NCBI GenBank assembly: GCA_014239155.1
Contig: JAAZZQ010000060.1
Location: forward strand, 186,001 to 250,000
Source: Lachnospiraceae bacterium
GTDB taxonomy: Bacteria; Bacillota; Clostridia; Lachnospirales; Lachnospiraceae
DNA: 64,000 nucleotides
Direction of reading: 5' to 3'
Shown here: one piece after another, positions 57,422 through 64,000 of the stretch
Position numbering within the stretch: the first letter of the stretch is position 1
How the letters are laid out: the number at the start of each line of letters is the position of its first letter
Program-made: the position numbers and the translations under genes
Notes under the pieces: generated by a model
Databases searched by the model: none
What the model saw: only the letters and a program-made list of their open reading frames with translations
What the model was told of the DNA's origin: nothing

Positions 57422-58512
57422 TGGATTTTGATAGGGAAATACAAGAAATACTTGAATTCGCACACAATATGAAGGAAATAAGAGCTATTAAAGAACAGGT
57501 GCTAGCTGGGAAAAAAATTGTTATTTTTGGTGCAGGCAACTGTGGGCATGAAGTTTGGCGTTCTTTGTTAGATGAGGGAATAGAAGTGAAAGCATTTTGC
57601 GATAATCGACGTGCAGGAACTATAGATAGAGAAACTTCTTTGCCAATAATTGACGCTATACAGATGGCAAATGACATAAAGAATTATTTTATATTAATAA
57701 GCGTAGCTGATAAACCTGTATATGAATTGATATATCATCAACTGATACAGATGGGATTTCAGAGCAGTCAGTGTCTTTTTATGAAGGATTATATAGAAAA
57801 GATACCTGCCAGTTTCCTAATAAAATATAAGTATCAGTATCATAAAGTGTTTCATATGCTAGAAGACGAACTTTCTAGAAAAGTATATATTGAACGTATA
57901 AAAAGGGTATATATATTGTCCGATATATTAGATGTGATGCAACCTGAAAAAGATCAATATTTTGACAAATTGGTAAAATTGACAGAGCAGGAGGTATTTA
58001 TTGATTGTGGAGCATACATAGGTGATACAGCCATTGAATTTATAAAAAGAACAAATGGAAAATATCAGCAAATATATATGTTTGAAGCGGAGGAGTCTAA
58101 ATATGCTCAAATTAAGAGCAGTTTGAAAGATTTTAAATACAAGTTGTATCCGTATGGTGTTTGGTCAGAAAATACAAAATTGTATTTCGAGGCTGGAGGG
58201 GGTTCTGCTTCAAAGGTGTCAGCAACAGATACTGGGAAAACAGAAATTGAAGTAGTTGCTTTGGATCATATTGCGTTTGATAAAGTTCCTACGTTTATAA
58301 AGATGGATATTGAGGGTTCTGAAAAACAAGCATTACTTGGAGCCAGAGAACTTATTTCAAAGTATACACCAAAACTAGCAATATGTGTTTATCATAAACC
58401 AGAGGATTTGTTTGAACTTCCGCTTCTTATTAAAGAAATCAATCCAAAATATAAATTGTACATGCGGCAGTATTCAGATCATTTTGCAGAAACAGTTTGC
58501 TATGCATTATAA
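57421..58512 (+). CDS. FkbM-family methyltransferase with N-terminal Rossmann-like module
   Basis: Residues about 30-115 form the module (KKIVIFGAGNCGHEVWRSL, FCDNRRAGTIDRETSLPI). From about residue 188 the FkbM methyltransferase begins (FIDCGAYIGDTAIEFIKR, YMFEAEESKYAQIKSSL, TFIKMDIEGSEKQALLGARELI, AICVYHKPEDLFELPLL). FkbM enzymes typically O-methylate sugars or polyketides. Its ATG shares one base with the previous stop. Confidence 0.83.
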   Translation: MDFDREIQEILEFAHNMKEIRAIKEQVLAGKKIVIFGAGNCGHEVWRSLLDEGIEVKAFCDNRRAGTIDRETSLPIIDAIQMANDIKNYFILISVADKPVYELIYHQLIQMGFQSSQCLFMKDYIEKIPASFLIKYKYQYHKVFHMLEDELSRKVYIERIKRVYILSDILDVMQPEKDQYFDKLVKLTEQEVFIDCGAYIGDTAIEFIKRTNGKYQQIYMFEAEESKYAQIKSSLKDFKYKLYPYGVWSENTKLYFEAGGGSASKVSATDTGKTEIEVVALDHIAFDKVPTFIKMDIEGSEKQALLGARELISKYTPKLAICVYHKPEDLFELPLLIKEINPKYKLYMRQYSDHFAETVCYAL

Positions 58513-58548
58513 GATTGTTTCATAATATAAAAAGGAAAATAAGCGGGA

Positions 58549-60897
58549 ATGACAGCAAAAGAACTAATTCACGAGTTGCCAAAGGGATTGATTAAATGGC
58601 ATTCGTTTGAAAAAGGAAAACAGGCTTTATACATCACAGCATATACAGATTTGGACAGTGCATTTGCAGAGGCGCTTTCTGAGAGCGGAATTATAGTCGA
58701 ATGTGTATCTGTGAAAGAGATGAAAAGTATTGTAAAAAATAGATACCATTATATTGTAGCATCATCAGTAGTTGAGAAAACGCAAGATGTATCATGTGTC
58801 CAAAATATTTTAAGAGAAACCTACAGATTGTTGGAGAAAGATGGAAAGTTATTTTTGATTACTGAAAACCGGCTTGCAATTCGTTATTTTTGCGGAGACA
58901 GAGATCCGTTTACAGAGCGTAATTTTGATGGGATAGAGAATTATAGACGTGTCAATTTTAGGGACAGAGATTTGCAGGAAGGAAAATTGTATTCTAAAGC
59001 AGAGTTTATAGAGGTGCTAGAGAAATCTGGTTTTAGATATCACAAATTTTATTCTATTTTTCCGGATATTTCATGTCCACAAGTAATCTTTGCTGAAGAC
59101 TATATTCCACAAGAAGAACTTAACATCAGAATTTTTCCACAGTACCATAATCCAGATACTGTTTTTATTGAGGAAGAGAATTTATATACATCTTTCATAA
59201 AAAATGGTATATTCCATGCTATGGCAAATGGATTTTTAATTGAATGTCCATTGAACAATGAATTTTCAACTGTGAATCAAGTTACAGTTTCGATGGATAG
59301 AGGGAAAGAAAATGCTCTTTGCACTATTATAAGACAAAATGATTTGGTAGAGAAAAAACCATTGTATGATGAAGGTGTCTGCAAATTAGCTGAATTGGCG
59401 AAAAACAGTAGGTATTTACAAGAACACGGTATTAGAATGATAGAAGGAAGAGTAAAAGATCATTCATATATTATGCCATATGTAAATGGAATCCCTCTTG
59501 TGAGATACTTTCGATTATTGGCGAAAACTGATAAACAGAAATTTTATAGGCAGTTTGATGCATTGTGGGATTTGATACAAAATTCATCAGAACATATATC
59601 TTATGACAAGATAGACTGGGAACATTTTAATCCAATGTGGGATGAGATAAAAAGTGAAGTAGAACAAAGGAGAATTGACAGGGAAGAATGGAAACGTGTT
59701 TCGGAGTCGCAAAAAGGGAAAAAATATTTAGGACCTATATTGGCAAAAGGCTTTCCAGATTTAGTACTGGTGAATGGCATTATGACAAATGAAGGATTTG
59801 TGTTTTTTGACCAAGAATTATATGTAAAACAGTTTCCAGCAAAAGCAGTAATGATTAGAAATATTGATTTTTTATATCATGGTGATAATGAGATAGAGGT
59901 TATATTACCCAAAAAAGAATTGTTGGAACATTATGGAATACAGGAAGCGTATTTTGAAATATATTATGCACACATCTCTCATTTTCTAACAAAACTTCGG
60001 AATGATGATATTCTTTTGGAGTATCATAAATTATGTAGGACAAATTATGAAACGCTTCATTCCAATCGTCAACGCATGAACTATTCTGCTGAGGAATATC
60101 AGCGTATTTTTGTAGATATTTTTAAAGGTTTGGAAAACAGAAAATTATATCTGTTTGGTTCCGGAAATTTTACAAGAAAATTCCTTGCAATGTATGGAGA
60201 GGATTATCATGTGTGTGGAATTTTGGATAATGATAGACAGAAATGGGGAAATGAACTCGAGGGAATAAAGATTCAAGCCCCTTCCTTATTGGAAACGATG
60301 GAACCAAGTACTTATAAGGTAATTATTTGCATAAAAGAATATACAGGAGTACTTAGACAAATTAGAAAATTGGGTGCCAAAAATATTGGAATTTATGAAA
60401 CAAATATGGAATATCCCAGAAAAACAAAGAGAATATCAGTGAAAGATACAGCACAGAATACTGATAAAAAGAAATATCATGTAGGATATATCGCGGGAGT
60501 ATTTGATTTGTTTCATATGGGGCATTTAAATTTGCTTCGGCGTGCGAAGGAGCAATGTGATTATCTTATAGTCGGCGTGGTGACAGATGAAGGTGTCAAA
60601 CAGAAAAAAAAGACAGAAGGATTTATTCCATTTGAGGAAAGGCTGGCTATTGTACAATCGTGCAAGTATGTGGATGAGGCAGTAGCAATCCCACTAGAAT
60701 ATAATGACACAAAAGATGCATATTTAAAATTTCAGTTTGATGTACAATTTTCTGGAAGCGACTATAAGAATGACCCAATTTGGTTGGAAAAACGAGAGTT
60801 TTTGCGGAAACATGGAGCAGAACTTGTATTTTTTCCATATACAGAAAGTACAAGTTCTACAAAGATAAAAGAAATGATTGAGCGAAAATTAGTATAA
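58549..60897 (+). CDS. Multi-domain protein: methyltransferase-like, kinase-like, Rossmann-like module and cytidylyltransferase
   Basis: The 782-residue protein has an N-terminal methyltransferase-like part (about 1-190, with VQNILRETYRLLEKDGKLFLITENRLAIRYF), then a middle part with kinase/aminoglycoside-phosphotransferase-like flavour (IIRQNDLVEKKPLYDEGV, HSYIMPYVNGIPLVRYF, about 250-430), the cluster's module near 530 (KLYLFGSGNFTRKFL), and from about residue 640 a TagD-like cytidylyltransferase (GVFDLFHMGHLNLLRRAKEQCDYLIVGV with HxGH, STSSTKIKEMI). It could phosphorylate an alcohol and activate it with CTP on one chain. The middle assignment is tentative. Confidence 0.75.
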   Translation: MTAKELIHELPKGLIKWHSFEKGKQALYITAYTDLDSAFAEALSESGIIVECVSVKEMKSIVKNRYHYIVASSVVEKTQDVSCVQNILRETYRLLEKDGKLFLITENRLAIRYFCGDRDPFTERNFDGIENYRRVNFRDRDLQEGKLYSKAEFIEVLEKSGFRYHKFYSIFPDISCPQVIFAEDYIPQEELNIRIFPQYHNPDTVFIEEENLYTSFIKNGIFHAMANGFLIECPLNNEFSTVNQVTVSMDRGKENALCTIIRQNDLVEKKPLYDEGVCKLAELAKNSRYLQEHGIRMIEGRVKDHSYIMPYVNGIPLVRYFRLLAKTDKQKFYRQFDALWDLIQNSSEHISYDKIDWEHFNPMWDEIKSEVEQRRIDREEWKRVSESQKGKKYLGPILAKGFPDLVLVNGIMTNEGFVFFDQELYVKQFPAKAVMIRNIDFLYHGDNEIEVILPKKELLEHYGIQEAYFEIYYAHISHFLTKLRNDDILLEYHKLCRTNYETLHSNRQRMNYSAEEYQRIFVDIFKGLENRKLYLFGSGNFTRKFLAMYGEDYHVCGILDNDRQKWGNELEGIKIQAPSLLETMEPSTYKVIICIKEYTGVLRQIRKLGAKNIGIYETNMEYPRKTKRISVKDTAQNTDKKKYHVGYIAGVFDLFHMGHLNLLRRAKEQCDYLIVGVVTDEGVKQKKKTEGFIPFEERLAIVQSCKYVDEAVAIPLEYNDTKDAYLKFQFDVQFSGSDYKNDPIWLEKREFLRKHGAELVFFPYTESTSSTKIKEMIERKLV

Positions 60898-60954
60898 ATT
60901 TATGGGGGAGAATCGAAGAACATTATATGCAATAATAAGATTTGGAGGGGGATT

Positions 60955-62181
60955 ATGAATATAGGCTGTCAAAGTGTCATCAATATAAAAAGACCAGAGC
61001 AGGGAACAGCAGATTTAAGGAATGCTGGTATTAATAGGGTTTTTCTGTCCATATATGTAAGATTTCCTCAACAAGAAAGCGGGGAAAAGGCAGAGAAAGC
61101 TATAAAAAAATATTCTTCGGTAACAATTAAGGAACGTTATGAAACAGTTGTCAAAAAGTGTATAGACAAGGGGATTCATATTACATTTATAAAAGCTCCA
61201 ATTATTCCAAGAACATTAGATATATATTCTGTGTTGCCAATACTGCAAACTGCCATAACACAATGCCTTGAACTATGTAGGATGGCAAAGTGTGGTTTTT
61301 TGCTCATAGAACTGCCGATTCAATTTAAAGGGAATTATAGGGAAGTTCAACAGACAGTGTATGATTATTGCTTGGCTATGGCAAAAAAAGCTTGGGAATG
61401 TGGTGTAACGCTTCTGCTGAAAAACCAGATAAGGGATATAGGTGGGCATCTGGTGCGCGGTTTTTGTGCGGAAGCATCGGATGCTGTAAAATGGGTGGAT
61501 AGTTTAAATAATAAACTTGGTTATAATGCTTTTGGTTTCTGTGTGGATATGGGGATATGTAATCTTTGTGGAAATGATATTCAAGCTTATATTAACACGC
61601 TTGGAAGTCGTATAAAGGTAGTGATTCTAAGGGATAATGATGGACGTAATGATATTTCACTTCTCCCATTTACATATGCAGATTCTGGAACAGACTGGCT
61701 CGGTGTTATCAGAGGACTTCGTGATATAAATTTTGATGGAGAACTTGTGGTAGATTTTTCAAGCACATATAGTTCATTTTCTCCACTTATTAGACCAACG
61801 CTTTTTAAACTTGCGAAGGAAATTGGAGATTACTTTCAGTGGCAAATTGAGATAGAAAATAATTTAAAGAAACACCAAAAATTTGTTCTTTTTGGCGCGG
61901 GGAATATGTGCCGCAATTACATGAAATGTTATGGCGAGAAATATCCACCATTGTTTACCTGTGACAACAATCCGAAACTTTGGGGAACAGCATTTGAAGG
62001 ACTAGAGGTAAAAAATCCGGAGATTTTAAGAGAGCTTCCCAAGGATTGTTGTGTGGTTATCTGCAATATTTATTACCGTGAGATAGAGGTACAGCTTCGT
62101 GAAATGGGAATTGAAAATATTGGGTATTTTAATGATGAATATATGCCGTCGTTCTATTTTGATAGATTGGACAATGAATGA
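60955..62181 (+). CDS. Sugar phosphate isomerase/epimerase-like TIM barrel with C-terminal Rossmann-like module
   Basis: A ribosome site, GGAGGGGG, precedes the ATG. The first about 300 residues follow the xylose isomerase-like TIM-barrel pattern (FGFCVDMGICNLCGNDIQAYINTLGSRIKVVILRDNDG). Compared with the next gene, the usual DTGHANL and HIHDND segments are changed (VDMGICNL, VILRDNDG), so metal binding may be altered. Residues from about 305 carry the module (KFVLFGAGNMCRNYMKCYG, FTCDNNPKLWGTAFEGLEV). It may bind rather than convert a sugar, or act with the next gene. Confidence 0.72.
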   Translation: MNIGCQSVINIKRPEQGTADLRNAGINRVFLSIYVRFPQQESGEKAEKAIKKYSSVTIKERYETVVKKCIDKGIHITFIKAPIIPRTLDIYSVLPILQTAITQCLELCRMAKCGFLLIELPIQFKGNYREVQQTVYDYCLAMAKKAWECGVTLLLKNQIRDIGGHLVRGFCAEASDAVKWVDSLNNKLGYNAFGFCVDMGICNLCGNDIQAYINTLGSRIKVVILRDNDGRNDISLLPFTYADSGTDWLGVIRGLRDINFDGELVVDFSSTYSSFSPLIRPTLFKLAKEIGDYFQWQIEIENNLKKHQKFVLFGAGNMCRNYMKCYGEKYPPLFTCDNNPKLWGTAFEGLEVKNPEILRELPKDCCVVICNIYYREIEVQLREMGIENIGYFNDEYMPSFYFDRLDNE

Positions 62182-62202
62182 GAGATTTCAGGAGGGAACA
62201 TA

Positions 62203-63141
62203 ATGGATATTGGTGTACAAACCAAAAATATAATAAAGGACGAATGTCCGTTGGAAGGTTTTGAATTGTTACAGCAGACAGGTTTTACTTGTTGTGATTT
62301 CAGCCTAAATTCGTATCTATTAAATTCGTCTCTATATAGATTTGAAATTAATAATTTTTTTGACCAATCGGAGGTAGAACTTGAGACATTTTTTACACCA
62401 CATAAAAGAGCAGCAAAAACTGCAAATATCAAGATAAATCAGATGCATATGCCATATCCAAATTATGTGCCAAATGGCGGAGATGAATTAAACGATTATC
62501 TAAAAAATATTGTTGCGCCAAAAAGTATGAAGATATGTGCTTTTATGGACTGCCAATATATTGTGATACACGGTTTTAAACTTGCGCACTACTTAGGATC
62601 AGAAGAAGTAGAATGGAAGAAAACTCTGGAATTTATCGAGTTTCTTGCGCCGCTGGCAAAGGAGCTGGGCATTACCATATGTATTGAAAATATTTATACT
62701 AATATTGGAAATCATATTGTGGAAGGACCATGCTGTGATGCTAGAAAGGCAGCAGCTAGAATAGACACTGTAAATGAAAAATATGGTGCAGAAGTTTTGG
62801 GATTTTGTTTTGATACTGGACACGCAAACCTTGTTGGGATTGACTTTGAGGATTTTATAATGGTTCTTGGAAATCGACTAAAAGTTTTGCATATTCATGA
62901 TAATGATGGTGTTCGCGATTTGCACCAAATTCCTTTCACGTTTACAAGAAGTCGTGAAAATAAAACTTCCACGGACTGGGAAGGTTTTATTACAGGACTT
63001 AAAAAAATACATTTTAATCGTGTACTAAGCTTTGAGACTGCGCCAGTACTCACAGCTTTTCCAGATGCTATGAAGGTAGATACGCTCAGTTTTATTGCCA
63101 ATATAGGAAAATATTTTTCTGGCGTTTTGGGGAAGAAATAG
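62203..63141 (+). CDS. Sugar phosphate isomerase/epimerase (AP_endonuc_2 family)
   Basis: The 312-residue protein is a TIM-barrel enzyme with typical metal-site segments: QMHMPYP, CICIEN-like ITICIENIYTN, FCFDTGHANLVGIDFEDFI and LKVLHIHDNDG. Members isomerise or epimerise sugars and inositols. It has intact metal ligands, unlike the neighbour before it, and lacks the Rossmann-like module. It is the last gene of the polysaccharide run; its substrate is unknown. Confidence 0.85.
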   Translation: MDIGVQTKNIIKDECPLEGFELLQQTGFTCCDFSLNSYLLNSSLYRFEINNFFDQSEVELETFFTPHKRAAKTANIKINQMHMPYPNYVPNGGDELNDYLKNIVAPKSMKICAFMDCQYIVIHGFKLAHYLGSEEVEWKKTLEFIEFLAPLAKELGITICIENIYTNIGNHIVEGPCCDARKAAARIDTVNEKYGAEVLGFCFDTGHANLVGIDFEDFIMVLGNRLKVLHIHDNDGVRDLHQIPFTFTRSRENKTSTDWEGFITGLKKIHFNRVLSFETAPVLTAFPDAMKVDTLSFIANIGKYFSGVLGKK

Positions 63142-63251
63142 GATAATTAGAAAATACATAATCACATCACAGCAGGAGATACTATAATATGCAGTCTGTT
63201 ACAGACTGCATGAGATTTTTTGTAGCGCATAGATAAGAATGAGGTGTGATT

Positions 63252-63458
63252 ATGGATTATACAGATGGTTTGCAAGGCGGTGTGCTGCCGCTTGGGCTGG
63301 CGTTTGGATTAGCGATGGACGAGCAGGCAATCAATAATTATGGTAAGTTGACAGAATATGAAAAAGAACGAATTCTTGCGGAGAGCAAAAATGTGAAGAG
63401 CAAAGAAGAAATGCAGGAGTTGATACAGCGTATCAGTGATGGAGATACAATGATATAG
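63252..63458 (+). CDS. Small conserved-looking protein of unknown function
   Basis: The protein is 68 residues with GAGGTG 5 bases before the ATG at 63252 (MDYTDGLQGGVLPLGLAFGLAMDEQAINNYGKL). The N-terminal part is glycine/leucine-rich, the C-terminal part charged and helical (TEYEKERILAESKNVKSKEEMQELIQRI). A terminator follows closely, so it is a single-gene unit. The function is not recognised. Confidence 0.65.
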   Translation: MDYTDGLQGGVLPLGLAFGLAMDEQAINNYGKLTEYEKERILAESKNVKSKEEMQELIQRISDGDTMI

Positions 63459-63474
63459 TCAACAGAACGGCAGA

Positions 63475-63513
63475 AATGGCGGCAGAGGTCTAGAAAATGG
63501 CTTTGCCGCCATT
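63475..63513 (+). terminator. Terminator-like hairpin after the small gene
   Basis: AATGGCGGCA...TGCCGCCATT forms a perfect 10-bp stem just after the small ORF, followed by GTTATTTTAT. Confidence 0.75.
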
Positions 63514-63655
63514 GTTATTTTATACAAAAAATCATGGAATAAACTGTAAAAAAGTGAAATTTTTTTATTTCGCTCTTTTAATATAATAGGATTTAGTGTA
63601 TCATTGAGGAAGGAACATATTCAGAAACTGTAAGGATAGGTTACAGTTTGGTCTA

Positions 63656-63755
63656 GGACTTTGCATTTACTGCAAATTATGGCTTTATAAGCCACGTAAA
63701 ATTGCGTAGTGGTAGAAACGCATCGAGCATGTGGCTTGTGATGGCGCGGTTTTCG
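63656..63755. repeat. Intergenic hairpin repeat, copy C
   Basis: GGACTTTGCATTTACTGCAAA matches the first hairpin of the repeat at 17745-17833 (GGATTTTGCATTTGCTGCAAA). The following CCACGTAAAATTGCGTAGTGG and GCATCGAGC...GCTTGTGATG parts echo its second hairpin. Gene-free DNA from 63514 to 63784 holds this repeat and nothing else I can name. Confidence 0.45.
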
Positions 63756-63784
63756 TATGATATAGAGTGATTAAGAGGGCAGCA

Positions 63785-64000
63785 ATGGATTGTAAAGAGG
63801 CGCAGCGATACATTCATCTGTTTTTGAAAGATGAACTAGACAGGGATACGGAGTATCAATTGGTGGAACATATAACTTCCTGCAGTGAGTGTATGGAGGA
63901 ACTTACGGTTGAATACCTTTTATTAGAAGGTATCAGCAGACTTGAGAATGATGAGGATATAGATGTGCAGAGTGAACTGGAAGATAGGCTGAATCGGATT
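63785..64000 (+). CDS. Zinc-finger anti-sigma-like protein, 3' end cut by window
   Basis: An ORF absent from the track begins with MDCKEAQRYIHLFLKDELDR and continues with HITSCSECMEEL. The Cys...His-x3-Cys-x2-Cys arrangement (C3, H29, C33, C36 by count) matches the zf-HC2 (ZAS) domain of anti-sigma factors, in which ECF sigma factors are held until released. 72 codons are visible and open to the window edge; a membrane segment would be expected downstream. GAGGGC lies close upstream of the ATG. Confidence 0.75.
   Translation, partial: MDCKEAQRYIHLFLKDELDRDTEYQLVEHITSCSECMEELTVEYLLLEGISRLENDEDIDVQSELEDRLNRI

Noticed and set aside
1-64000. CRISPR array
   Set aside because: No series of regularly spaced direct repeats was seen.

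Overview
The window is AT-rich DNA from a Gram-positive anaerobe, most likely a Lachnospiraceae-type clostridium. I infer this from codon use, strong AGGAGG-type ribosome sites, teichoic-acid-style genes and YxHP-type tyrosine recombinases; no marker gene settles the species.

Region 1 (1-17.5 kb) is the right part of a BREX phage-defence island. It holds brxC (cut by the window edge), a small BREX-associated gene, pglX and, 7.7 kb later, pglZ. No brxL follows pglZ. Between pglX and pglZ lie a large HD + Hsp90-type ATPase protein, an AAA ATPase with a damaged start, a partner nuclease gene that seems to have lost its HNH core, two membrane-protein genes, the first 30 codons of an HD hydrolase, and a broken carbamoyltransferase gene. 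The island ends at a terminator and the 3' end of a tRNA-Leu(CAA) gene, a classic integration site.

Region 2 (17.6-20.3 kb) has an SDR oxidoreductase and a tyrosine recombinase gene enclosed by a 38-bp inverted repeat (33/38 identical). Region 3 (20.3-28 kb) is a four-gene run: two GT2/CDP-glycerol-transferase fusions, a polytopic membrane protein and an acyltransferase. Region 4 (28-32 kb) has a second tyrosine recombinase gene enclosed by a perfect 31-bp inverted repeat. Just outside it is a TnpB-family gene in which all three RuvC catalytic positions look substituted, followed by about 390 bp of non-coding DNA with hairpins. This could be a recombinase switch next to an RNA-guided, nuclease-dead repressor (TldR-like), inside a surface-polysaccharide locus.

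Region 5 (32-63.1 kb) is a long unidirectional polysaccharide or teichoic-acid-like cluster. It includes CDP-alcohol chemistry (TagD-like domains, an IspD/TarI-like enzyme, LicD, GDPD, a DXS-like enzyme), the CapF/CapG part of UDP-L-FucNAc synthesis, many glycosyltransferases, an aminotransferase, methyltransferases, a radical SAM protein and two TIM-barrel isomerases. At least ten of these proteins carry the same kind of small Rossmann-like module (FGAG/YGAG motif) joined to different catalytic domains. No flippase, polymerase or ABC exporter is visible. The right edge has a small conserved-looking ORF, a terminator, a dispersed hairpin repeat and the start of a zinc-finger anti-sigma-like gene.
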